Assembly (NCBI GenBank): GCA_050178915.1 | Contig: JBFXFO010000020.1 | Location: 1 to 37,634 of the forward strand | Reading direction: 5' to 3' | From: JBFXAF01 sp050178915 | GTDB taxonomy: Bacteria > Pseudomonadota > Alphaproteobacteria > Rhizobiales > Rhizobiaceae | DNA: 37,634 nucleotides | Part shown: positions 1 to 13,042 of the stretch, piece by piece | Layout: the number at the start of each line of letters is the position of its first letter | Position numbering within the stretch: position 1 is the first letter of the stretch | Position numbers and translations under genes: made by a program | Notes under the pieces: model-generated | What the model was told of the DNA's origin: nothing | Databases searched by the model: none | What the model saw: the letters and a program-made list of their open reading frames with translations, nothing else

Positions 1-609
1 CGGCAGCGGCGCCCCGAGCATTTCCACGCCCGCGCGCATCACCTGCTCGTTCCAGTCGGCATAGACAATCGGAAACAGCGAAGGCAGGACCAGCGCCGAG
101 CAGTGCAGCACCTTCTTCTGCATCGGCACATACTCGTCGAACACGGCGCGCACGGCAGCCGCGCGCGGATCGTCGGCCGGCACGATCTTCAGGCCGATGG
201 GCTTGAGCATCTGCGAGTGATAGGCGGACCACGTCGCCGGCCGGTCGATGGTCAGCCGGAACTTCGAAATCTCACTGCCGCAATCGTAGCTGGCAGCACC
301 TTGCGCGCTGGCCGCGAGAGTGTCGTTCCACACGGAAACCTGGGAGGCTCCGATCCCGGCCGCTTCGAGCGAGGCCGTAAGCAGGGCGCTCGCCGCGTCC
401 CAGCCTTCCGGGTCCGTGGCGCAGCCAAGATAGAACTGCCGCCACTCGACCACGCCGTCGACATAGGCCGACATGGCGGTGCCGAGATCGGCGGGGCTCA
501 GACGCGGCTGGCCTTCCTGCGCGCCGGCCGGAGCGACTGCCAGCGCTGCCAGCGCAAACAGAAAGGACCGGGCGAGACGCCCGGCCCGGGTTGGCCTGCC
601 GGCCGCCAT
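1..609 (-). CDS. secreted protein of unknown function (3' end cut off by window edge)
   Basis: I read this minus-strand frame from an ATG at 609-607 to the window edge with no stop, giving 203 codons. The N-terminus has a basic stretch, then a hydrophobic segment (SFLFALAALAVAPAGAQ) that fits a Sec signal peptide cleaved near residue 30. The mature part has at least three cysteines (in YLGCATD, SYDCGSE and VLHCSAL), which suits disulfide bonding in the periplasm. The start ATG overlaps the MAPEG stop codon (TGATG), so the two are translationally coupled and probably form the tail of the mdh-suc-odh transcript. I do not recognise the family. In related genomes the dihydrolipoamide dehydrogenase gene often follows odhB at about this position, but this protein is not it. 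Confidence 0.72.
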   Translation of the reverse strand, partial: MAAGRPTRAGRLARSFLFALAALAVAPAGAQEGQPRLSPADLGTAMSAYVDGVVEWRQFYLGCATDPEGWDAASALLTASLEAAGIGASQVSVWNDTLAASAQGAASYDCGSEISKFRLTIDRPATWSAYHSQMLKPIGLKIVPADDPRAAAVRAVFDEYVPMQKKVLHCSALVLPSLFPIVYADWNEQVMRAGVEMLGAPLP

Positions 610-1013
610 CAGAACAGCAACCTGATGAACATCAGCGCCAGTCCGACGATCGAACCGAACCAGACGAGCGTGCGCAGAACCGGGATCCCGGCGGCATAGA
701 GCACGACATACACGACCCGGCAGACGATCCAGATGATCGCGCCGATCGCCGCGATGCCGCCCGTGTTGCCGGTGAAGGCAAGCGCCACGGCGAGCGCGAT
801 GAAGGCGGGGTAGGTTTCCAGCAGATTGCGCAGCGCCCGGTTGAGGCGGCCTGCCATGACGCTGGTGTTCTTGAGTTCTTCGTCACGCGAACTGAACAGA
901 TAGGCCGGTGTCAGATTGCCCAGGATGCTCGCCTGCAGGATCACCTGCACGATAAGGAGCAGGGCGCTCCAGCCAAGCACGTGGATTTCAGTCGACGCTG
1001 CTGCTGCTTCCAT
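609..1013 (-). CDS. MAPEG family membrane protein
   Basis: A 134-residue integral membrane protein with about four hydrophobic segments, typical in size and layout of the MAPEG family (membrane-associated proteins in eicosanoid and glutathione metabolism). The family signature region is visible as NTSVMAGRLNRALRNLLETY near residues 49-68, where a basic and polar loop precedes the next helix. Eukaryotic members are glutathione S-transferases or related enzymes; the substrate of bacterial members is generally unknown, so I assign only the family. It lies 123 bp after odhB on the same strand and its stop overlaps the start of the next secreted protein. A GAGGG stretch precedes the ATG. The link to the TCA operon is positional only. 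Confidence 0.85.
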   Translation of the reverse strand: MEAAAASTEIHVLGWSALLLIVQVILQASILGNLTPAYLFSSRDEELKNTSVMAGRLNRALRNLLETYPAFIALAVALAFTGNTGGIAAIGAIIWIVCRVVYVVLYAAGIPVLRTLVWFGSIVGLALMFIRLLF

Positions 1014-1090
1014 GTCCCATCACCCTCTATGAGGCAGCGCCATTCGCAGCGGTGCCGTGTTGACCTTAACGATCAATGTCGAGCGGTGCT

Positions 1091-1125
1091 GGCCGATTTC
1101 GACCGGCCGCGAAAATTTTCCGCGG
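1091..1125. other. two adjacent hairpins after odhB
   Basis: Between odhB and the MAPEG gene there are two small inverted repeats. GGCCG (1091-1095) pairs with CGGCC (1104-1108), and CCGCG (1107-1111) pairs with CGCGG (1121-1125) around the self-complementary core AAAATTTT. Neither is followed by a clear T-run on the minus strand, so this is more likely an RNA-processing or attenuation structure than a classical terminator. Confidence 0.4.
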
Positions 1126-1136
1126 GCCTCGCCTGT

Positions 1137-2414
<1,278 letters not shown>

Positions 2415-2461
2415 TGCTTGGTCCTGCCTTGCGTTTCGGTCGGTGGTTCAGCCGACGGGAG

Positions 2462-5449
<2,988 letters not shown>

Positions 5450-5457
5450 GCCAGCAT

Positions 5458-5480
5458 CGGAGCCGCCGCTCCGTCTCCTT
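5458..5480 (-). promoter_or_regulatory. sucA ribosome-binding site with a hairpin between SD and start codon
   Basis: On the minus strand a strong AAGGAG (5480-5475) is 25 nt from the sucA ATG (5449-5447), far beyond normal spacing. A perfect 6-bp hairpin fills most of that gap: CGGAGC (5473-5468), loop GGCG, GCTCCG (5463-5458). If it folds, the remaining distance is 9 nt, which is near ideal. This suggests structure-dependent spacing of the start site, although I cannot test it here. Confidence 0.55.
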
Positions 5481-5485
5481 TCAAC

Positions 5486-5533
5486 GGCAGTCGGTGGTTG
5501 GCAGCCGGAAGGTCATCCCGGCTGCTGACTGCC
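5486..5533. repeat. nested inverted repeat between sucD and sucA
   Basis: A compound palindrome begins at the sucD stop codon. The outer arms GGCAGTC (5486-5492) and GACTGCC (5527-5533) enclose inner arms GCAGCCGG (5501-5508) and CCGGCTGC (5518-5525), all perfect. It sits inside the operon between two cotranscribed genes, with no T-run, so it is more likely an mRNA-stability or processing element, or a palindromic intergenic repeat, than a terminator. Similar intergenic palindromes are common in rhizobial genomes; I cannot assign this one to a named family. Confidence 0.6.
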
Positions 5534-6435
5534 TAACCCTTGATCGCTTCCACCAGCGTCGTCCCCAGCCGTGCCGGCGAGGGCGAAACCCGGATGCCCG
5601 CGGCTTCCATCGCCGCGATCTTATCTTCCGCCCCGCCCTTGCCGCCGGAAATGACGGCGCCGGCATGGCCCATGGTGCGGCCCGGAGGCGCCGTGCGGCC
5701 GGCGATGAAACCGGCCATCGGCTTCTTGCGGCCGCGCTTCGCCTCGTCCCTCAGGAACTGCGCCGCGTCTTCCTCGGCCGCGCCACCGATCTCGCCGATC
5801 ATGATGATCGACTTTGTCTCGTCGTCGGCGAGGAACATCTCGAGCACGTCGATGAACTCGGTGCCCTTCACCGGGTCGCCGCCGATGCCGACGGCCGTGG
5901 TCTGGCCGAGGCCGACATTGGTCGTCTGGAACACTGCCTCATATGTAAGCGTGCCGGAGCGCGAGACAACGCCGACGGAGCCCTTCTTGAAGATGCTGCC
6001 GGGCATGATGCCGATCTTGCACTGGTCGGGCGTCAGCACGCCCGGGCAGTTCGGCCCGATCAGCCGCGACTTCGACGCGTCGAGCTTCGCCTTGACCTTG
6101 ACCATGTCCATCACCGGGATGCCCTCGGTGATGCAGACGATGAGCGGGATCTCCGCCTCGATCGCCTCGATGATGGCGGCGGCGGCCCCTGCCGGCGGCA
6201 CGTAGATGACCGAAGCGTTGGCGCCGGTCTTTTCCTTGCCTTCGGCGACGGTGGCGAAGATCGGCAGCGTCTCGCCGTTCTTGCCGGTCCAGTTCTGCCC
6301 GCCCTTCTTGGGGTGCGTGCCACCGACCATCTGCGTGCCGTGATAGGCCAGCGCCTGCTCGGTGTGGAACGAACCGGCCTCGCCGGTCAGACCCTGCACC
6401 AGCACCTTCGTGTTCCTGTCGACGAGAATGGACAT
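5533..6435 (-). CDS. sucD: succinyl-CoA synthetase (ADP-forming) alpha subunit
   Basis: Alpha subunit of the enzyme that converts succinyl-CoA to succinate with substrate-level ATP formation. It has 300 residues, as usual. The N-terminal CoA-binding Rossmann domain starts at MSILVDRNTKVLVQGLTG and includes the GTHPKKGGQ segment. The C-terminal domain has the phosphohistidine loop in TMGHAGAVISGG (H257 by my count). It starts 6 bp after the sucC stop, with an AG-rich Shine-Dalgarno inside the end of sucC, so translation is probably coupled and gives the 1:1 subunit ratio of the complex. It is followed directly by a palindrome and then sucA. Confidence 0.98.
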   Translation of the reverse strand: MSILVDRNTKVLVQGLTGEAGSFHTEQALAYHGTQMVGGTHPKKGGQNWTGKNGETLPIFATVAEGKEKTGANASVIYVPPAGAAAAIIEAIEAEIPLIVCITEGIPVMDMVKVKAKLDASKSRLIGPNCPGVLTPDQCKIGIMPGSIFKKGSVGVVSRSGTLTYEAVFQTTNVGLGQTTAVGIGGDPVKGTEFIDVLEMFLADDETKSIIMIGEIGGAAEEDAAQFLRDEAKRGRKKPMAGFIAGRTAPPGRTMGHAGAVISGGKGGAEDKIAAMEAAGIRVSPSPARLGTTLVEAIKG

Positions 6436-6441
6436 GGGGGC

Positions 6442-7638
<1,197 letters not shown>

Positions 7639-7649
7639 CGAAGCCGCCC

Positions 7650-8618
7650 TTACTTCTTGGCGAGGTTCGGAGCGATCTTGATGCACGCCTCGCACAGCCC
7701 GCCGACCGCCGCGACCGACTTCTCGAACATCTTCTGCTCGGCCTTGTTGAAGTCGATCTCGATGACGCGCTCGACGCCGCCGGCACCGATCACCACCGGC
7801 ACGCCGACATACATGTCCTTGATGCCGTACTGGCCGGAGAGATGCGCCGCGCAGGGCAGCACGCGCTTCTTGTCGCGCAGATAGGCTTCCGCCATCTGGA
7901 TCGCCGAGGCAGCCGGCGCGTAGTAGGCCGAGCCGGTCTTGAGCAGGCCGACGATTTCGCCACCGCCCTTGCGGGTGCGCTCGACGATGGCATCGAGGCG
8001 TTCCTTCGAGGTCCAGCCCATCTTGATGAGGTCGGGCAGCGGGATGCCGGCGACGGTGGAGTAGCGGGTGAGCGGCACCATGTCGTCGCCATGGCCGCCG
8101 AGCGTCATGGCGCTGACGTCCTCGACCGAGACCTTGAACTCGTCGGCCAGGAAGTAGCGGAAGCGCGCCGAGTCGAGCACGCCGGCCATGCCGACCACCA
8201 TGTTCTTTGGCAGGCCGGAGAACTTCTGCAGTGCCCAGACCATCGCGTCGAGCGGATTGGTGATGCAGATGACGAAGGCCTTCGGGGCGTACTTCTTGAT
8301 GCCCGCGCCCACCTGCTCCATCACCTTGAGGTTGATGCCGAGGAGATCGTCGCGGCTCATGCCCGGCTTGCGCGGCACGCCGGCGGTGACGATGCAGACA
8401 TCCGCCCCTTCGATCGCCGAATAGTCGTTGACGCCGACATAGCGAGCATCGACGCCCTCGACCGGCGTGGACTGGGCGATGTCGAGGCCCTTGCCCTGCG
8501 GCGTACCCTCGGCGATGTCGAACATCACGACGTCACCGAGTTCCTTCAGGCCGACCAGATGGGCGAGCGTGCCGCCGATCATGCCGGACCCGATCAGGGC
8601 GATCTTGTTGCGTGCCAT
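7650..8618 (-). CDS. mdh: malate dehydrogenase (NAD-dependent, LDH-like type)
   Basis: Oxidises malate to oxaloacetate with NAD. The 322-residue protein belongs to the lactate-dehydrogenase-like malate dehydrogenase group typical of alphaproteobacteria. It has the glycine-rich NAD motif GSGMIGG (10-16), D34 for the NAD ribose, substrate arginines in VPRKPGMSRDD (R83, R89), R152 in DSARF, and the catalytic histidine H176 in GGHGDDM. I start at ATG 8618 (MARNKIALIG); the upstream in-frame extension is non-conserved leader. It is the first gene of the mdh-sucCDA-odhB run, with a 197-bp upstream region that holds a likely promoter and an operator-like palindrome (8759-8788). Confidence 0.98.
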   Translation of the reverse strand: MARNKIALIGSGMIGGTLAHLVGLKELGDVVMFDIAEGTPQGKGLDIAQSTPVEGVDARYVGVNDYSAIEGADVCIVTAGVPRKPGMSRDDLLGINLKVMEQVGAGIKKYAPKAFVICITNPLDAMVWALQKFSGLPKNMVVGMAGVLDSARFRYFLADEFKVSVEDVSAMTLGGHGDDMVPLTRYSTVAGIPLPDLIKMGWTSKERLDAIVERTRKGGGEIVGLLKTGSAYYAPAASAIQMAEAYLRDKKRVLPCAAHLSGQYGIKDMYVGVPVVIGAGGVERVIEIDFNKAEQKMFEKSVAAVGGLCEACIKIAPNLAKK

Positions 8619-8758
8619 TTGGAGAATTTCCCTTGAGTAGAGGCGCCGTCTGGCGGCGGGGGCGTTGCAGGGATGAGCCGCGATATTTCGCCGCTGCCAT
8701 AGAATCAAAAGGTCCGATTTTCAACGGATTCTTTCGAGCCTAATGGATTCAATCGGTT

Positions 8759-8788
8759 AGTATAATTTCGTCTTACGTAAACGTAAGA
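8759..8788 (-). promoter_or_regulatory. candidate mdh operon promoter with 18-bp operator-like palindrome
   Basis: On the minus strand TATACT (8764-8759) is a good -10 box. Immediately upstream is a perfect inverted repeat, TCTTACGT (8771-8778) and ACGTAAGA (8781-8788), with a 2-bp centre. No good -35 stands at 17 bp, and the palindrome occupies the -35 and spacer region, as in promoters controlled by MerR-type activators. From memory, the LiuR-type operators of branched-chain amino acid genes share a TTACGTnnACGTAA-like core. The regulator identity is therefore only a suggestion. The implied leader before mdh is about 135 nt. Confidence 0.6.
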
Positions 8789-8815
8789 ATCTGGAAGCCG
8801 ACGAAGGTGATTCTC

Positions 8816-10003
8816 CTATTCCGCGGCGGCGTTCTGTCCACTCGCGTGACGGTCCCGCCACGCTTCCAGCCAGTCGCGGCTGCGCATCTCGCGCAGGCGC
8901 GACGCCGTCCGTTCGAACTCGAACGCTTCCTGCCCGCGCGTGGCGGTGTAGAGGCTCTCCGGCTCCGCCGCAGCGCTGACCACCAGCCGCGTCTTGTGGT
9001 CATAGAGCGTATCGACCAGCAGGATGAAGCGCTTGGCCTCGTTGCGGCGGCTCTGGTCGAGCACAGGCACATGCTCGACGAAGAGCGTGTCGTAGGCGCC
9101 GGCGATGGCGAGGAAGTCGCGCGCGCCCAGCGGTCTCTCGCAGAGATCGGCGAAGGAGAAGCGCGCGGCGCGGCCGGCTGCCAGCGGCACTGCGATATGC
9201 CGCCCCTTCAGCGCCAGTTCGGCTGGCGCGGCAGGGTGGCCATGCGTCATGGCCGCCCAGGCCTTGTCGATGCCCTGCGCCGCCACCGCACCGTCCGGCG
9301 TCAGGTAGACCGGCAGCCCGTCGATGCGGTCCTGCCGGTAATCCTTGCGGGAATCGAGCGTGAGCACCTGCGTATGCGCCCGCAGGATATCGACGAAAGG
9401 CAGGAAGAGCTGGCGGTTGAGACCGTCGCGGTAAAGCTCCTCCGGCAGCGCGTTCGAGGTGGCGACGAGCACCACGCCCTCGCCGAACAGCGCCGAAAAC
9501 AGCCGTGACAGGATCATCGCGTCGGCGATGTCGGTGACCGAGAACTCATCGAAGCAGAGCACGCGCGCCTCCCCGGCGATGTCGCGCGCCACCGGCGGGA
9601 TCGGGTCGTCCTCGCGCACCGTGCCGGCCTTGCGCGCCTCGCGATGCCGCTGGATGCGGTCCTGCACGTCGGCCATGAAGTCGATGAAGTGGACGCGGCG
9701 CTTGCGCCTCGCCGGGACCAGCTCGAAGAACATGTCCATCAGCATGGTCTTGCCGCGGCCGACGCCACCCTGGATGTAGAGCCCGCGCGGCTGGCTCCTG
9801 TCCTGCCGGCGCGAGCCGAACAGCCAGCCGAGCGCGCTGGACTTGGCGGCCAGCCGGCTGGTGGCAATGTCGGCGATCAGCCTGTCGAGGGAGACGGCAA
9901 CCGCGAGCTGCGCGGGATCGCGTTCGATCGCACCGGTCGAAACCAGATGCTCATAGCGTTGCGCGACGGAGGGATGCGTCTGGATGCCGTCGCGGACGTG
10001 CAT
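8816..10003 (-). CDS. zapE: cell division protein ZapE / AFG1-like P-loop ATPase
   Basis: An AFG1-family AAA+ type ATPase of 395 residues. In E. coli the homologue ZapE associates with FtsZ and affects constriction under stress; the mitochondrial relative AFG1 acts in protein quality control. Visible motifs are the Walker A GGVGRGKT (79-86), Walker B VLCFDEF (148-154), and the sensor-like segment VLVATSNALPEELY. The N-terminus contains the family-typical ERDPAQLAVAVSLDRL. It lies 197 bp upstream of mdh on the same strand; this neighbourhood is common in Rhizobiales. The mdh promoter lies between the two genes, so mdh need not depend on zapE transcription. Confidence 0.95.
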   Translation of the reverse strand: MHVRDGIQTHPSVAQRYEHLVSTGAIERDPAQLAVAVSLDRLIADIATSRLAAKSSALGWLFGSRRQDRSQPRGLYIQGGVGRGKTMLMDMFFELVPARRKRRVHFIDFMADVQDRIQRHREARKAGTVREDDPIPPVARDIAGEARVLCFDEFSVTDIADAMILSRLFSALFGEGVVLVATSNALPEELYRDGLNRQLFLPFVDILRAHTQVLTLDSRKDYRQDRIDGLPVYLTPDGAVAAQGIDKAWAAMTHGHPAAPAELALKGRHIAVPLAAGRAARFSFADLCERPLGARDFLAIAGAYDTLFVEHVPVLDQSRRNEAKRFILLVDTLYDHKTRLVVSAAAEPESLYTATRGQEAFEFERTASRLREMRSRDWLEAWRDRHASGQNAAAE

Positions 10004-10041
10004 TTGCGGGGAGAAACCGTGGTGGCTGCGATCGCCGCCCC

Positions 10042-10602
10042 TCAGCGGGTCAGCGACACCGGCATACCACTTTGCGTCTGACCGTCAAACCGCTCGGCGC
10101 CCGACGAATAGAGCCGCGCCAGCGCGCCGCCGCTCTCGTCATAGAGCGTCAGCTGCTTGCCGGCCACGTTCCACGACTTGACGCCGTCGAGCGGCGCCGG
10201 GCAGCGCAGCGGACCGGCGCGGAAGCCGGCGCCGAACTTGGTCTGCGGCGTCGCCACCTTGCAGCTCTGGCCCTGCACGGAAGCGTTCCACACGCCGGCG
10301 ACGGAGCCTGCGGTGAGGTCCGGCGCGGTGGCGGGCGGCGCCGCGACAACCGTCGTCGTCCCCGGGGCGCCGACCGCGTTCGGGTCGGTTCCGGGCGGCG
10401 GCGGGAAGGCGGCAGGATCGCCGGCCGCGTTCGGACCGCTCGGCGGCGGCAGCTGGCCGCCGGTGACCGTGCCCGAAGGAGCGGCCGCCAGGGGAGCCGG
10501 CGGAGGCGTGTCGAGCGCCGAAAGCCGCGAGGAACTGCACCCCGCAGCGGTCATCGCCGCCAGCGCGAGCAGAACGGCCCCGCTCTTTCCGAATGAACCC
10601 AT
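10042..10602 (-). CDS. omp19: Omp19-like outer-membrane lipoprotein, AprI/Inh-type protease inhibitor
   Basis: A 186-residue lipoprotein that closely resembles Brucella Omp19 as I remember it, especially in VAGVWNASVQGQSCKVATPQ, GFRAGPLRCP and SSGAERFDGQT. Brucella Omp19 is a surface lipoprotein with a bacterial protease-inhibitor (AprI/Inh) fold that protects against host proteases. The lipobox TAAGC puts the lipidated cysteine at residue 22. Residues from about 30 to 95 form a proline/alanine-rich linker, and the C-terminal barrel has the expected cysteine pair (SCK and LRCP). I choose the ATG at 10602 because GGAGG lies 6 nt upstream; ATG 10605 is also possible. An upstream frame start at 10623 has no Shine-Dalgarno. 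Confidence 0.88.
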   Translation of the reverse strand: MGSFGKSGAVLLALAAMTAAGCSSSRLSALDTPPPAPLAAAPSGTVTGGQLPPPSGPNAAGDPAAFPPPPGTDPNAVGAPGTTTVVAAPPATAPDLTAGSVAGVWNASVQGQSCKVATPQTKFGAGFRAGPLRCPAPLDGVKSWNVAGKQLTLYDESGGALARLYSSGAERFDGQTQSGMPVSLTR

Positions 10603-10777
10603 CATCAGCCTCCAACCGGACAAACCCGGCTTCGATTCCTCGCCAGGACGAAACCGGGCGATGTTGGCGAAATTGCAACCGGATATGGTTAATATAGCGT
10701 TTCCCTAACGCCCAAATGGCGCAAAATCCTGCATCGGCAAGGTTTCCAGGCGCCGGTGCCTGGGTGACGCAAGGGCC

Positions 10778-11215
10778 TCAATTCGCCCTGCTCGGCACGA
10801 ACACATAACCGTCCGGCGCCACCACATGGCATTCGCGCATGCCGTGCGGCTTGTCCAGCGACGCCGCCAGCACATGGTCGCCCCGCTGCCGTGCCCTGCT
10901 TTCCACCGCATCCGGATCGGCGCCGTAGATGCGCAGCTCGATGCCCGCGCCGCGCACCTCGGCGCCGGCAAACACGCCGCTCAGCTCATGATCGGCGTAG
11001 CTGTGGTCGGCGTGCAGCATGAAGACCGAGCCGAACAGCTCGAGCGCGGCAAAGTCCTCGTCGGCATAGAGGATGCGGGCGCCGAGCACGTCGCGGCAGA
11101 ACGCTTCCATCGGCGCGATCTCGCGCACCAGCAGGTTGACACCGAGGCCGCGCGGCAGCGAGCGGCCGAAATCCTCGGCCTTCATCCAGGGCTGACCGGT
11201 GCGCTTCATGGCCAT
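10778..11215 (-). CDS. VOC-superfamily (glyoxalase/dioxygenase-like) protein
   Basis: A 145-residue protein with the beta-alpha-beta-beta-beta fold pattern of the vicinal oxygen chelate superfamily. The N-terminal half has VNLLVREIAPMEAFCRDVLG, the usual opening strand and helix, followed by YADEDFAALELFGSVFMLH; the C-terminal half ends ECHVVAPDGYVFVPSR, a typical final strand. Reactions vary widely in this superfamily (glyoxalases, dioxygenases, resistance proteins), and I cannot name a substrate. ATG 11215 is preceded by GGAGGGAC at good spacing; the longer upstream frame is not needed. It is transcribed alone and diverges from the DUF1328 gene. Confidence 0.8.
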   Translation of the reverse strand: MAMKRTGQPWMKAEDFGRSLPRGLGVNLLVREIAPMEAFCRDVLGARILYADEDFAALELFGSVFMLHADHSYADHELSGVFAGAEVRGAGIELRIYGADPDAVESRARQRGDHVLAASLDKPHGMRECHVVAPDGYVFVPSRAN

Positions 11216-11347
11216 GGCTGTCCCTCCGCAGTGGCTCCGGCCTTCTAGCACAGGGACGCCGGCCACGATTCATCTTGCGATTGGCGCAGCGGGAACGTTC
11301 CGGCCGGTGCCGCGTTCGTGGCGGACCGACCCGGGGAACATTCTAAA

Positions 11348-11521
11348 ATGCTGAAATGGATCGTCATCCTCTTCATCGTCTCGGTCATCGCGGGTGCGCT
11401 CGGCTGGCGCGGCGTGTCCGGCGCGGCCTCGACCATCGCCTTCATCCTGCTCGGCATCGCGCTGGCGGTCGTTGCGGTCGTGCTGCTGATCTTCGCCTGG
11501 GCCGGCGGGGGCGTCTGGTAG
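11348..11521 (+). CDS. DUF1328 (YtjA-like) small membrane protein
   Basis: A 57-residue, almost entirely hydrophobic protein with two membrane helices (about 3-22 and 30-52). The sequence MLKWIVILFIVSVIAGALGW and the following GVSGAASTIA are the hallmark of the DUF1328/YtjA family, which is widespread in proteobacteria and of unknown function. I start at ATG 11348 because family members begin MLxW; an upstream in-frame ATG at 11318 would add ten polar residues that do not fit. A GGGGAA stretch lies about 9 nt before the start. It is a single gene between the divergent VOC gene and the convergent large secreted protein. Confidence 0.9.
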   Translation: MLKWIVILFIVSVIAGALGWRGVSGAASTIAFILLGIALAVVAVVLLIFAWAGGGVW

Positions 11522-11543
11522 CCAGTCGGCCAGACGCAACGGC

Positions 11544-12959
11544 TCAGCTCCGCGGCGCGAAGCGGTAGATGCTGTCGTAGAACGGCAGCGGCGGCTTGAG
11601 GGCGTTGTCGCACGCAAGGTCGAGCGCAATCATCAGGGCAACGGCAGGCGCACGCCGCGCCTTGTCGGATGTGGCGGCGAGCAGCGCGACGGCTTCCTGC
11701 ATCCGGCCGGCGGCAGCCAGAAGCTCGGCGGCAACGGGGACGTCCGCATCGGTCACGGCCTGATTGGCCGCCAGTGTCCGCGCGATCTGCACGGCCTCTT
11801 CCCAGTCGAACTGCGAGCCGAACAGCCGCGGGCGGGCAGGGGGCTCGCCGCCGTCGCGAACGAGCGGCGCGAGCGCGAAACGCCCGATCACGCGATCGAC
11901 GTAGTCGACAGCCTTGCCTTTCCCGACGAGGTCGAATCCACCGAGCACCGATGCCAGCTTGGGGCCGAGAATGCGTTCCAGACCGTCGATCATCGCGACG
12001 AACAGCTGGTCGGGTCGGGCAGCCGGATCATACCTGCCGTCGGCGATGCCGCTATTGAGTGCGACGGCGAGTTCCGTCGCCACCCTCCGCTCGCCGGTCT
12101 GGTTGAGGACCACGTTGAGCAGGGCGGCGTCGGGAAAGGCCGCCACCAGTGGAGCGAGCGGCCGGAAGTCGCGGCGCCCCGGTTTCGCCGCGTCCGCCGC
12201 CTGGATCTCCTGCGGCTGCCGCGCAATGTCGAAACCGGGCTGAAGCTGCGCCAGGGTGATTGCCCGGTCGATGAGATCGGCACGCGCAGCTTGGAATGCG
12301 TCGGCAGGCGCCCTGTCGAGCAAGGCGAGCAGCGGCGAAAGATCATCGCGATAGACATTTGCCATGTAGGCCAGCGGCCAGACGCCGGCGGCTTCCGCCT
12401 TGCTCGCGAAGGCCGCCTTGATGGCATCGTCGGTGTCGGCAATCGAGCGGGCAGCAAGATCGGCGGCGGGCGAAAGAAACCTGCCTGGATCCGGCGTGCG
12501 CTCACGCCAGGCCCTGAACTCGCCAACCAGCCACTCGCCGCCGTCCTCGACGATGAGCGCGCGAAGGCCGGAAGCCTGCACCTGCTGGAGCACCGACTCC
12601 TCTTTCAGTTCCGCCTGCATGGCCGCGATCAGCGCCTGCCGCTCTGTCGTCGAGGCGTGCGCAAGGATCAGTTCGTCGAGCCGTCGCGGCTGCTTTTCAC
12701 GCGCGGCCAGTCGCTCCAGCAGGGCCGCACGCGCGGCGGCGTCGAGGCGGCCATATCGCATAACAAGATATGCGGCGTCGGCTCCGAAATTGTCGCGATA
12801 GAATTTGCCCGGTGCGTCGGGTTCTGCCAGCACAAGCTCGGCGGCGGCAAGCAGGGCAGGCTGGTGCGGGCAGACCGGGGCTGTTTCGGCACGCGAAGCC
12901 GAAGCGCCGGCCAATGTGCCGGCGAGCGCAATCGTCAGGGCGAGGACACACGCGCGCAT
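11544..12959 (-). CDS. large secreted protein of unknown function
   Basis: A 471-residue protein I cannot place in a named family. Residues 1-24 are a clear Sec signal peptide (MRACVLALTIALAGTLAGAS, cleavage near SRAE). The mature part is alanine- and leucine-rich and looks almost wholly helical, with repeated helix-turn-helix stretches near 70-130, 180-240 and 400-450 that may be degenerate TPR-like or HEAT-like repeats. Only two cysteines remain in the mature protein (PVCPHQP near the N-terminus and LDLACDN near the C-terminus), which could form one disulfide. GGGAGA stands 7 nt before the ATG. It diverges from dapF with 83 bp between them, so the two share a promoter region. Confidence 0.8.
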   Translation of the reverse strand: MRACVLALTIALAGTLAGASASRAETAPVCPHQPALLAAAELVLAEPDAPGKFYRDNFGADAAYLVMRYGRLDAAARAALLERLAAREKQPRRLDELILAHASTTERQALIAAMQAELKEESVLQQVQASGLRALIVEDGGEWLVGEFRAWRERTPDPGRFLSPAADLAARSIADTDDAIKAAFASKAEAAGVWPLAYMANVYRDDLSPLLALLDRAPADAFQAARADLIDRAITLAQLQPGFDIARQPQEIQAADAAKPGRRDFRPLAPLVAAFPDAALLNVVLNQTGERRVATELAVALNSGIADGRYDPAARPDQLFVAMIDGLERILGPKLASVLGGFDLVGKGKAVDYVDRVIGRFALAPLVRDGGEPPARPRLFGSQFDWEEAVQIARTLAANQAVTDADVPVAAELLAAAGRMQEAVALLAATSDKARRAPAVALMIALDLACDNALKPPLPFYDSIYRFAPRS

Positions 12960-13042
12960 GGCAGGTCTCCCGTTACGTCACTGGCATTCGCAGGGCGATT
13001 ACGCCATATAGGCCCAAACCAGCGCAAGGCGCCTCCAAGAGC

